Source: Micromonospora coxensis
Lineage (GTDB): Bacteria; Actinomycetota; Actinomycetes; Mycobacteriales; Micromonosporaceae
Reading direction: 5' to 3'
DNA length: 64,000 nucleotides
Assembly: GCF_900090295.1 (NCBI RefSeq)
Contig: NZ_LT607753.1
Location: 1,426,001 to 1,490,000 of the forward strand
The notes under the pieces were generated by a model. That model made no database searches and was not told where the DNA came from. It saw nothing but the letters and a program-made list of their open reading frames with translations. Positions 54,679-62,173 of the stretch are shown here, piece after piece. The position numbers and the translations under genes were made by a program. The stretch's first letter is position 1, and the number at the start of each line of letters is the position of its first letter.

Positions 54679-55212
54679 GGCTCACCTGCACGGGTCCTCC
54701 TCGCGTCGAGCGCCGTACTGCGCTGCGTACCCCCGTGGTCATTGCGCGTGACGGTCCCGGGAAGCATGCCATCGACACACTCACTTTCTCCAGACATCCC
54801 GGCGGGAGAAAATTTCACAGCGCTCCCCCGAACCTCCACTTTGGACGGGCAGCCGGCCGGTTCGGCGCACAGGATTTCGCTGGTGGCACCACCTGACACC
54901 GACCCGCCGGTAACCTGAACCTCGGTTGACGCCGAGCGTCACCGTGTTGCCGGCGTCATGCGCCGGGACGCATCCCGCAGGCCCGGGTCGGTACGCCCCG
55001 CCCGGCGGTGCGGACCCCGGGCGTCGCGGACCCCCAGGCGTCGCGGAACCGGGCGTCGCGGACCCGGGCCCGCCACCGGGCCGGCGGGCGCGGGCGGCCC
55101 GGCAACGCCGGGCTGGCGGGCGCGGGCGGCCCGGCGACGCGGCCCGGCGGCGGCCCGGCGGCGGTCGGGCGAATCCGGGCGCGCCCGGACGCCCTGTGCC
55201 AGGCTCAGGGGC
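54679..55212. other. Divergent intergenic region with promoter and tandem repeats
   Basis: No gene. An AT-rich pocket around 54770-54850 probably carries the promoter of the P450 operon; it contains the inverted repeat TTTCTCC (54785-54791) / GGAGAAA (54805-54811). From 55018 to 55163 the sequence is made of GC-only direct repeats: GCGTCGCGGA units (55021, 55038-type) and a longer GGCGGGCGCGGGCGGCCCGG unit occurring twice (55083 and 55114). Ahead of the plus-strand gene is CAGGCT (55200-55205), 7 nt before its ATG: a likely leaderless -10 box. Confidence 0.55.
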
Positions 55213-55461
55213 ATGGACGACAAGACCATCCTGAACCGGATCTCGGAACTCGTCGACGAGGAGCACCGGCTGCGCTCCGCGGCACAGGAGCACGAGACCG
55301 GCACCGACGACGAGGCCCGGGAACGGCTGCGCGCGCTGGAGGAGTCGCTGGACCAGTGCTGGGACCTGCTGCGCCGGCGGCGGGCGGCCCGCCAGGCGCA
55401 CGGCGACCCGGACGCCCAGGGCGAGCGCCCGCTGTCGGAGGTGGAGCGCTACCTCCAGTAG
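55213..55461 (+). CDS. DUF2630 family protein
   Basis: 82-residue actinobacterial DUF2630 protein: MDDKTILNRISELVDEEHRL at the N-terminus, then ERLRALEESLDQCWDLLRRR and the typical ending LSEVERYLQ. It is a short all-helical, probably coiled-coil protein. Start ATG preceded at 7 nt by CAGGCT, with no Shine-Dalgarno site, so likely leaderless. Function unknown. Convergent with the RIO kinase gene. Confidence 0.85.
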   Translation: MDDKTILNRISELVDEEHRLRSAAQEHETGTDDEARERLRALEESLDQCWDLLRRRRAARQAHGDPDAQGERPLSEVERYLQ

Positions 55462-55515
55462 CCGGCGCATCGGACGCGCGCCCCGGGCGGTCGGTGGACC
55501 GCCCGGGGCGTCGGC

Positions 55516-56445
55516 TCAGCGGATGCCCGCCTCGCGCAGCAGCAGCCCGGTCAGCTCGGCCGGGTCCGCCCCGTCGGGCGGCAGCCCGCGCGAGGCGAAC
55601 CAGGCGCCCACCACCCGTACGTCGCGAGCCAGGAACTCCGGCCCCTGCGGGTTGGCCACCACGTCGACCACCTGCGGCAGGTCGATCATGACGAGTCGGC
55701 CCCGGTGCACCAGCAGGTTGTACGGCGACAGGTCGCCGTGGGCGTACCCGGCCCGGGCCAGCACGACCAGGGCGTCGACCAGTTGCTCCCACAACGAGCG
55801 CAGCTCGGCGCCCTCCGGACGCAGCTGGGCCAGCCGGGGTGCCGCCGTGCCCTCGTCGGGGTCGCCGACGAACTCCAGCATCAGCTCGGTGCCGATGAGC
55901 TGGACCGGGTACGGCACGGCGATCCGGCCGGTGGCGGAGCCGATCTCCCAGAGCCGGGACAGCGCGGCGAACTCGGCCGCCGCCCACTGCCCGGCAATCA
56001 TCTGCCTCCCGAAGGCGGTCCGCCCGGCCATCGCCCGGTTCTCCCGGGAACGGCGGACCCGGCGTCCCTCCAGGTAGCCGGCGTCGCGGTGGAAGAGGCG
56101 GTGCTGGGCGTCGCGGTAGCGCTTGGCGGCCAGCAGGCAGGAGCGCCCGGTGTCCGGCACGCCCCGGCGGACGAGGTGGACGTCCGCCTCCTTGCCGGTC
56201 TTGAGCACACCGAGTTCGGTGTCCCGGGCGGCCAGCTCGGTGACCAGCCAGTCCGGGTGGGGTTCGGGCCCGTGCACGGCCTCGTCCCAGGAGGACCAGC
56301 GGTCCTCGGGGTCGGGCTCGTCGTCGGGTTCGGCGAGGGCGGGCTCGGCGGCCCGTCCCCGCTTCAGGAACTGTGGTTCGTCGTCGTCGAAGCGGCCCTT
56401 GCCGCGGCCACGGCGCTGCGGCGCCGGGAGTTCGTGTTCACGCAC
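55516..56445 (-). CDS. RIO1-like serine/threonine protein kinase
   Basis: 309 residues. After an acidic/basic N-terminal tail of about 75, the RIO fold begins with LGVLKTGKEADVHLVRRG (ATP-binding, modified P-loop), then AAKRYRDAQHRLFHRD. Catalytic loop YAHGDLSPYNLLVH (Asp and Asn) and metal-binding IDLPQVVDVVANP are intact, as in RIO1. In archaea and eukaryotes RIO1 acts in small-subunit ribosome maturation; the bacterial role is uncertain. Start GTG at 56445 is tentative, chosen where the conserved-looking tail starts. Confidence 0.85.
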   Translation of the reverse strand: MREHELPAPQRRGRGKGRFDDDEPQFLKRGRAAEPALAEPDDEPDPEDRWSSWDEAVHGPEPHPDWLVTELAARDTELGVLKTGKEADVHLVRRGVPDTGRSCLLAAKRYRDAQHRLFHRDAGYLEGRRVRRSRENRAMAGRTAFGRQMIAGQWAAAEFAALSRLWEIGSATGRIAVPYPVQLIGTELMLEFVGDPDEGTAAPRLAQLRPEGAELRSLWEQLVDALVVLARAGYAHGDLSPYNLLVHRGRLVMIDLPQVVDVVANPQGPEFLARDVRVVGAWFASRGLPPDGADPAELTGLLLREAGIR

Positions 56446-56648
56446 TGAGCTGGTGATCCCTTGATCGAGGCTGATGGAGGCAGGTGGTACGACCCTGCGA
56501 AGACGGCCATGACCGACCTCCTCTCCTCGACCGGGCACACCCCGGTTGCGCGCTCGCGCGGCCCCCATGCTGGCGGGTACGCCGAGCCGGGGTCAACCGA
56601 ATTACCGCACCCCTCGACCCGCCGCCGGGCCGACGCCCCGCCGGACGC

Positions 56649-57293
56649 TCAGCCGCCGAGCACGACGGAGACCGCGGCGATCAGCGAGTCCACCGTGCGG
56701 GTGGGGGCGAAGCGGGCGTCGGACCAGCGGCGTCCCCGGTGCAGCCAGACGCTGGGCAGGCCGACGGCGGCGGCCCCGCCGATGTCGGCCTCGGGGCCGT
56801 CCCCCACCACCCACGCCCCGCGCAGCGACATCCGGGCCCGCTGCGCGGCGAGCGCGAAGATGCGCGGGTTGGGTTTGCTGACCCCGGCCTCCTCGGAGAT
56901 CACCCAGTCCGCGACGTACCGGTCCAGCCCGGTCCCCCTGATCTTGGCGTCCTCCTGCTGGACCGAGCCGTTGGTGACCACCACCGGCACCCAGCCGGCG
57001 TCGTCGGCGATTCGCAGCGCGCAGGCGACCAGCGGATCGAGGCGGGTGTTCGCCACCACTCCGTCGCGCAGTTCGTCCACCAGGTCGATGGAGGGGATGC
57101 GCAGGTCGTACCGGTCGCGGATGGCGTCGGCGACGTCCCACCGGTCGGTGAGCCCGTCGGCGTCGATGGAGAGCAGCCAGTCGATGTCGGTGCCGGGCGC
57201 GCCGATCGCGGACAGGAAGCGCTCACCCCACGCGCGGAACGACCCGGCCCGGTCGAGCAGGGTGTTGTCCAGGTCGAGGAGGAGCAGCGGCAC
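56649..57293 (-). CDS. HAD-family phosphatase
   Basis: 214 residues. Motif I LDLDNTLLDRAG (residues 5-16), a helical C1 cap (20-90), motif II VVVTNGS (near 110), motif III KPNPRIFALA (near 143), motif IV VVGDGPEADIGGAAAVG (near 165). A typical class IA HAD. Probably dephosphorylates a small metabolite. Downstream of the carbon-nitrogen hydrolase on the same strand (61 bp apart), so likely co-transcribed. Confidence 0.9.
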   Translation of the reverse strand: MPLLLLDLDNTLLDRAGSFRAWGERFLSAIGAPGTDIDWLLSIDADGLTDRWDVADAIRDRYDLRIPSIDLVDELRDGVVANTRLDPLVACALRIADDAGWVPVVVTNGSVQQEDAKIRGTGLDRYVADWVISEEAGVSKPNPRIFALAAQRARMSLRGAWVVGDGPEADIGGAAAVGLPSVWLHRGRRWSDARFAPTRTVDSLIAAVSVVLGG

Positions 57294-57354
57294 TCGGGCA
57301 CCTTACGGGAGTGGGCGTCTCGGTCGACAGGGTCGAGGGCCCCGACGACGTCCG

Positions 57355-58227
57355 TCAGGCCGACAGCGCCGATCGGGGGAACCCCTGGTCGGCGGGTCGG
57401 TCGGCGAGCATGGTGTGCGCGGAGCGGGTGGCCGCCAGCACCGCCGGATCGAGCGTGGCGACCAGCACGTCCTCGCCGGAGTCGGCGCCCCGGGCCAGCG
57501 GGCGGCCCTGCGGGTCGTAGACCGCCGCGCCGCCGTTGAACCGCCACGGCTCGGCGCCGTCCACGGCGTTGGCGAAGACCACGTACATGGTGTTGTCCAG
57601 GGCCCGGGCGGCGTAGTAGAGGTCGCGGCGGTGCGCGGAGCCGGCCAGGTAGCCGCTCGGGCACAGGTAGCCGTGCGCGCCGTCGAGCGCCGCGGCCCGG
57701 GCGTGCTCGGGGAAGCAGCCGTCGTAGCAGATGCCGAGGGCGAGCCGCCAACCGTCGACGAGCAGCGACGCGCCTCGCCGGCCGGGGTCGAACAGGTCCC
57801 GCTCGCCGCCCCAGAGCTGCTGCTTGTCGTACCCGGCCCGGACCGCGCCGGTCGGGTCGACGACCAGGGCGGAGATGGTCCGGCGGCCGTCCGGGTGGCG
57901 CACCGCCGCGCCGACGACCGCGGTGAGCCGGCCGTCGCGGGCGGCGGCCCGCACCGGGTCGAGCCGGGGGTCGTCGACCGTGCCGTCGTCGGTGGCGGCC
58001 ACGTCGGTGCCGGCCGGGTCCGCGGCCAACGTCGGCGGGTGGTACGCCGGCAGGAACAGCTCGGGCAGCACGGCCACCCGGGTGCCCTGTCCGGCGGCCC
58101 GGGCGAGCAGCCGGGCGGCGGTCGTCGCGTTGCCGGGCAGGTCGCCGGGGGTGGGGTCGGCCTGCACGGCGGCGACGGTCAGCGGGGTGGGAGGAGGGGG
58201 TGCGGAGGTGACCGGGGGCGTCGTCAC
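57355..58227 (-). CDS. Carbon-nitrogen hydrolase family protein
   Basis: 290-residue nitrilase-superfamily amidase. The Glu-Lys-Cys triad is present: Glu in VLPELFLPAYHPP, Lys in YDKQQLWGGERDLF and Cys in LGICYDGCFPEHAR. The expected strand SALVVDPTGAVRAGY and ending TLDPAVLAATR are also seen. It hydrolyses an amide or nitrile C-N bond; relatives include amidases of carbamoyl or omega-amide compounds. Start ATG at 58227 (MTTPPVTSAPPPPTPLTVAA). Divergent from the AcnR-like gene over 105 bp. Confidence 0.9.
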   Translation of the reverse strand: MTTPPVTSAPPPPTPLTVAAVQADPTPGDLPGNATTAARLLARAAGQGTRVAVLPELFLPAYHPPTLAADPAGTDVAATDDGTVDDPRLDPVRAAARDGRLTAVVGAAVRHPDGRRTISALVVDPTGAVRAGYDKQQLWGGERDLFDPGRRGASLLVDGWRLALGICYDGCFPEHARAAALDGAHGYLCPSGYLAGSAHRRDLYYAARALDNTMYVVFANAVDGAEPWRFNGGAAVYDPQGRPLARGADSGEDVLVATLDPAVLAATRSAHTMLADRPADQGFPRSALSA

Positions 58228-58281
58228 CGGGCGATCCTAACCGCAGCGGCCCGGATCGCCGTCCCGCGAGGGGAGCAATCC

Positions 58282-58326
58282 AAGCCGTACGTACGGTTTG
58301 CGTAACGGAGGGTCAGCTGGGACGAT
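58282..58326 (+). promoter_or_regulatory. acnR promoter with palindromic operator
   Basis: AAGCCGTACGTACGGTTT (58282-58299) has the perfect 12-bp palindromic core CCGTACGTACGG. A -35-like TTGCGT (58298-58303) and -10-like GACGAT (58321-58326) are separated by 17 bp, and the GTG at 58333 follows the -10 by 6 nt, so the transcript may be leaderless. The palindrome overlaps the -35 box. A near-match lies upstream of acnA at 43600. Confidence 0.6.
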
Positions 58327-58332
58327 CGACCC

Positions 58333-58905
58333 GTGCCCAGAGTAAGTCAGGACCAGCTCGACGCGCGCCGGCAGGAGATCCTCGGTGCGGCGCGGGCCTG
58401 TTTCGCCCGGCACGGCTACGAGGGAGCCACCGTGCGCCGGCTGGAGGAGGCCACCGGGCTGTCCCGGGGCGCGATCTTCCACCACTTCCGGGACAAGGAC
58501 TCGCTCTTCCTCGCCGTGGCCGAGGACGACGCCGCCGCGATGGTCGAGACGGTGGCCCGCAACGGTCTGGTCCAGGTCATGCGGGACCTGCTCGCCCGGG
58601 CCGTCTCCCCGGACACCACCGGCTGGCTGGGCAGCCAGCTGGAGGTCTCCCGCCGGCTGCGCACCGACCCGGCCTTCGCCCGCCGCTGGGCCGAGCGCTC
58701 CGCCGCGATCGCCGAGGCGACCCGGGAGCGGCTGGTCCGCCAGCGGGAGGCCGGAGTGCTGCGCGAGGACGTCCCGATCGACGTGCTGGCCCAGTTCCTG
58801 GAGCTGGCGTACGACGGTCTGGTGCTGCACCTGGCCATGGGGCGCCCGGCCGGCGACCTGGGGCCGGTGCTGGACCTGGTCGAGGAGGCCGTGCGCCGGC
58901 GCTGA
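58333..58905 (+). CDS. acnR: TetR-family regulator, AcnR-like (aconitase repressor)
   Basis: 190 residues. The N-terminal HTH (RRQEILGAARACFARHGYEG; ATVRRLEEATGLSRGAIFHH; FRDKDSLFLAVA) is very close to Corynebacterium AcnR, which represses aconitase and senses citrate/Mg. C-terminal domain is helical (LVQVMRDLLARAVSPDTTGWL; FLELAYDGLVLHLAMG). In corynebacteria acnR sits beside acn; here they are about 12 kb apart, but the same palindrome precedes both genes, supporting the assignment. The symbol is given by similarity. It probably represses itself as well. Confidence 0.75.
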   Translation: MPRVSQDQLDARRQEILGAARACFARHGYEGATVRRLEEATGLSRGAIFHHFRDKDSLFLAVAEDDAAAMVETVARNGLVQVMRDLLARAVSPDTTGWLGSQLEVSRRLRTDPAFARRWAERSAAIAEATRERLVRQREAGVLREDVPIDVLAQFLELAYDGLVLHLAMGRPAGDLGPVLDLVEEAVRRR

Positions 58906-59004
58906 GCGCAATATCGACTCGGTAACTGGACCGGCGCACCGGTCGGCGCGTGGCGGGGCTGCTCCACAATGATGCCGCGATCCCCTCGCGCGACAGGAGC
59001 AGCC

Positions 59005-59919
59005 ATGACCGTCCTCGCCGCCCCGGGTGACACCTGGGGCATCCCCGGTCCCGTCTTCCTCGGCCTGTACCTGACGGCCGCCGTCGTGGTGGTCGTCGGC
59101 GCGATCGTGCACCGGTCCCGGATCATCGCCGGACGGCCGGTCGGCCGGATCGACGCCCTCGGCCCGCAGCAGGTGGCGTACCTCAACGGCGGCGACCAAC
59201 TCGCGGTCTGGACCTCGCTCGGCGGGCTGCGCGGCAGCGGCGCGGTCGGCGTCCGCCCCGACCGGCGGCTCACCACCGGCAGCGCGCTGCCCGCCGGGGT
59301 CACCCCGCTGGACCAGGCGGTCCACCACGCGGCCCGGCGCAACCTGTACGCCCGCGAACTCAGCCGCGACGAGTGGGTGGTCCGGGCCCTGACCCAGCTG
59401 CGGGAGGGCCTCGAACGGCAGGGCCTGGCGCTCTCCCCCGCGCAGCGGCGCACCGCCCGCAACGGCTCCCTGGCGGTGCTCGGCCTGCTCGTGCTCGGCG
59501 CGGTACGGATGGGCGCCGGGCTGTCCCAGGGCAAGCCGATCGCCTTCCTGCTGATCGCCTTCCTCGTCCTGGCCGGCACGGCAATCCTGCTGAACCGGGT
59601 GCCGTGGCGTACCCGGGCGGCCGACGCCGCGCTGCGTGAGCTGCGCCGGCGGCACACCCACCTCGCCCCCTCCTCCGCGCCGGCGTACGCCACCTACGGC
59701 GCGGCCGGCGCGGCGATGGGCGTCGCCCTGTTCGGCACGGTCTCGCTCTGGAGCCTGGACCCGGGCTTCGCCGAGCAGGCCGAGATCCAGCGGCAGGCGC
59801 TCAGCGGCGGCGGCGCGGGCAGTTCCGGCGGCACCTCCTGCGGGGGCGGCAGCTCGTGCAGCGGCGGCAGCTCCTGCGGCGGCGGTGGCGGCTGCGGCGG
59901 TGGCGGGTGCGGCGGGTGA
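59005..59919 (+). CDS. TIGR04222 membrane protein with Gly/Cys-rich tail
   Basis: 304 residues. Four hydrophobic segments: FLGLYLTAAVVVVVGAIVH (18-36), SLAVLGLLVLGAVRMGAGL (155-173), IAFLLIAFLVLAGTAIL (179-195) and YGAAGAAMGVALFGTVSLW (231-249). The region DQLAVWTSLGGLRGSGAVGV to RRRHTHLAP matches TIGR04222. The tail from residue 268 is nearly only Gly, Ser and Cys. All five Cys of the protein are there (279, 285, 291, 297, 302), spaced 6, 6, 6 and 5, which looks like a modification substrate. GACAGGAG upstream of the ATG supports the start. Its stop overlaps the GTG of the DUF692 gene, so they are translated together. Confidence 0.8.
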   Translation: MTVLAAPGDTWGIPGPVFLGLYLTAAVVVVVGAIVHRSRIIAGRPVGRIDALGPQQVAYLNGGDQLAVWTSLGGLRGSGAVGVRPDRRLTTGSALPAGVTPLDQAVHHAARRNLYARELSRDEWVVRALTQLREGLERQGLALSPAQRRTARNGSLAVLGLLVLGAVRMGAGLSQGKPIAFLLIAFLVLAGTAILLNRVPWRTRAADAALRELRRRHTHLAPSSAPAYATYGAAGAAMGVALFGTVSLWSLDPGFAEQAEIQRQALSGGGAGSSGGTSCGGGSSCSGGSSCGGGGGCGGGGCGG

Positions 59920-60728
59920 CCGGCCCGAGCGGGGTGGGCATCGGCTGGCGGCCGGAGATCGCCGGTTTCGTCGCCGAGCTGCCCGGGCTGCGCTTCGTCG
60001 AGGTGGTCGCCGAGTCGGTGCACGCCGAGCTGCCGCCGGGCCTCGCCGAGCTGCGGGCGCGCGGGGTCACCGTCGTGCCGCACGGGGTGCGGCTCTCCCT
60101 CGGCGGCGCGGAGCCGGTCGACCCGTCCCGGGTGGCCCACCTGGCGCGGGTGGCGGAGCTGGTCGACGCGCCGCTGGTCAGCGAGCACATCGCGTTCGTC
60201 CGGGCCGGTGGCCTGGAGGCCGGCCACCTGCTGCCCCTGCCGCGCAGCCGGGAGGCGGTGGCCGCGGTGGTGGCCAACGTCCGGCGCACGCAGGCCGAGC
60301 TGCCGGTGCCGCTGGCCCTGGAGCCGATCGCCGCCCTCTTCGACTGGCCCGACGACGAGCTGGACGAGGCGGACTTCCTCACCGAGATCCTCGACGCCAC
60401 CGGGGCGGGGCTGCTGCTCGACGTCGCCAACGTGCACGCCAACGCCCGCAACCGGGGCGGCGACCCGCTCGCCCTGCTGGACCGGCTGCCGCTGGACCGG
60501 GTCGCCTACGTCCACGTGGCCGGCGGCGCGCAGCGGGGCGGTTTCTACCACGACACGCACACCGACCCGGTGCCGCCGGAGGTGCTCGACCTGGTCGGCG
60601 CGCTCTGCGCCCGGCGCCGCCCCCCGGCGCTGCTGCTCGAACGCGACGGCCACTACCCGCCCGCGCCGGAGCTGCGGGCCGAGCTGGACGCCCTGGCCGC
60701 CGCCTCCGGGTACCCGGTGGTCACGTGA
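59916..60728 (+). CDS. DUF692 (MNIO) family multinuclear iron enzyme
   Basis: 270-residue TIM-barrel protein of the DUF692/MbnB-TglH-ChrH superfamily, multinuclear non-heme iron-dependent oxidative enzymes that modify Cys or other residues in peptides. Candidate metal ligands: His56 (VVPHGVRL), Glu90-His91 (VSEHIAF), Glu136 (LALEPIA), Asp169-Asn172-His174 (LLLDVANVHANARN), His200 (YVHVAGG), Asp213 and His215 (YHDTHTDP) and Glu242 (LLERDGHY). The ligand pattern looks complete, so an active enzyme is likely. GTG start coupled to the TIGR04222 gene (GTGA), and its own stop overlaps the next start. Role inferred: modification of the neighbour's cysteine tail. Confidence 0.85.
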   Translation: MTGPSGVGIGWRPEIAGFVAELPGLRFVEVVAESVHAELPPGLAELRARGVTVVPHGVRLSLGGAEPVDPSRVAHLARVAELVDAPLVSEHIAFVRAGGLEAGHLLPLPRSREAVAAVVANVRRTQAELPVPLALEPIAALFDWPDDELDEADFLTEILDATGAGLLLDVANVHANARNRGGDPLALLDRLPLDRVAYVHVAGGAQRGGFYHDTHTDPVPPEVLDLVGALCARRRPPALLLERDGHYPPAPELRAELDALAAASGYPVVT

Positions 60729-61363
60729 CCGCCACCGACCCGCCGGGGCCGCCCGCCGGGGCCGGACCACCCGCCTCGGCGGCACCCCGCACCGGGACCG
60801 GAGCACAGGCGGCAGCACCGCAGGTCGCCGGACCGCCCGCCGGGACCGCAGCGCAGACGGTTCCGCGAGGCGGCGGGCCCGCGGCCACGCCGTCGTCCGT
60901 ACCACCGGTGGTGGCGCCGTCCGGCGACCTGGCCGCCCGACAGGCCGCCCTGGTGGCGGCCCTGGTCGCCGGCGCGCCCACCCCGCCCGGCTTCGCCACC
61001 GCCCCGGTGGCGGCGGCCCGGGCCGCGCTGCTGCGCAAGCGGGCCGGTGACGTGGCGCGGCACTGGCCGCTGCTCGCCGCCGGTCTCGGGGACACCTGGT
61101 GGGAGACATTCCGTGCCTGGGCGGCGGACCGGCCGACCAAAGGGTCGCTGCGCGACGGCTGGGACCTGGCCCGCGACCTGCGCGCGCGGGACGCCCTGCC
61201 CCCGCTCGGCGCCGAGGAGCTGGCGACCCGGGAGGCGAGCACCCGCTACGACGGCCGGGGCACGCCGCGACCCCGCCGGCTGCCGGCCGTCGCCCGCGCC
61301 GGCGGCGCCGTCGCGGTCCAGCTCGCCGGTCGGGTACGCCTGCTGCGCCCGGCCCGCCGCTGA
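60725..61363 (+). CDS. SCO6045-like protein, MNIO partner candidate
   Basis: 212 residues. The first 70 are Pro/Ala/Gly/Thr-rich and disordered (PPGPPAGAGPPASAAPR). The rest is a helical domain: RQAALVAALVAGAPTPPGF, RAALLRKRAGDVARHWPLLAA, WWETFRAWAADRPTKGSLRDG and RDALPPLGAEELATREAS. That domain resembles the SCO6045-like family recalled from actinobacterial genomes next to DUF692. It could act as a substrate-recognition or delivery partner, as small partner proteins do for other MNIO enzymes. The GTG is coupled to the DUF692 stop (GTGA). No catalytic motif. Confidence 0.7.
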   Translation: MTATDPPGPPAGAGPPASAAPRTGTGAQAAAPQVAGPPAGTAAQTVPRGGGPAATPSSVPPVVAPSGDLAARQAALVAALVAGAPTPPGFATAPVAAARAALLRKRAGDVARHWPLLAAGLGDTWWETFRAWAADRPTKGSLRDGWDLARDLRARDALPPLGAEELATREASTRYDGRGTPRPRRLPAVARAGGAVAVQLAGRVRLLRPARR

Positions 61364-61411
61364 GCCCACCGCCGGGTGCGACCGGTACCCGGGTACGGCA
61401 GGATCGACGGT

Positions 61412-62173
61412 ATGGATCTCGGACTCACCGATCGGGTGTACGTGCTGACCGGCGCCTCACGCGGGCTGGGCTTCGCCACCGCGCAGTGCCTCGTCGCCGA
61501 CGGCGCCCGGGTGGTCGTCTCGGCACGGGTGCCGGAGCAGGTCGCCGAGGCGGTCGCGCGGCTGGGCGGCCCGGAGCACGCGATCGGGCTCACCGCCGAC
61601 CTGGCCGACCCGGCCACCCCGCAACGGCTGGTCGCCGCGGCCCGGGAGCACTTCGGCCGGCTCGACGGCGCGCTCGTCTCGGTCGGCGGACCCCCGCCGG
61701 GCACCGCCGCCCAGGTCGACGACGAGCAGTGGCGGCAGTCCTTCGAGACGGTCTTCCTGGGCAGTGTGCGGATGGCCCGCACGGTCGCCGCCGCGCTCAC
61801 CGACGGTGGCGCGATCGGGCTGGTGCTGTCCACCTCGACCCGCAGCCCGGTCCCCGGCCTCGGCATCTCCAACGGCCTACGGCCCGGCCTGGCCGGGGTG
61901 GCCAAGGACATGGCCGACGAGTACGGGCCCCGGGGCGTCCGGGTGCTCGGCCTGCTGCCCGGACGGATCATGACCGACCGCAACCGTGCGCTCTTCGCCG
62001 CGACCGGCGACGCGGAGGCGGCCCGGGTCGAGGCGGAGGCGGGCATCCCGCTGCGTCGCATCGGCGACCCGGCCGAGTTCGGGCGGGTCGCCGCGTTCCT
62101 GCTCTCCCCCGCGGCGGGCTACGTCACCGGCGTGACCGTGCCGGTCGACGGCGGCGCGCTGCGCGGCCTGTGA
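61412..62173 (+). CDS. Short-chain dehydrogenase/reductase, atypical active site
   Basis: 253-residue SDR. Cofactor motif TGASRGLG is intact near residues 12-19, and the C-terminus is the usual TVPVDGGALRGL. The active site is atypical: the Ser region STSTRSPVPGLGISNGLRP has Asn where Tyr normally sits and Arg for Lys (pattern SNxLR). The SSS...SNALR type exists in SDR subgroups with uncertain chemistry. Start ATG at 61412; CAGGAT seven nt upstream could be a leaderless -10. Its stop overlaps the GTG of the mug gene. Confidence 0.85.
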   Translation: MDLGLTDRVYVLTGASRGLGFATAQCLVADGARVVVSARVPEQVAEAVARLGGPEHAIGLTADLADPATPQRLVAAAREHFGRLDGALVSVGGPPPGTAAQVDDEQWRQSFETVFLGSVRMARTVAAALTDGGAIGLVLSTSTRSPVPGLGISNGLRPGLAGVAKDMADEYGPRGVRVLGLLPGRIMTDRNRALFAATGDAEAARVEAEAGIPLRRIGDPAEFGRVAAFLLSPAAGYVTGVTVPVDGGALRGL

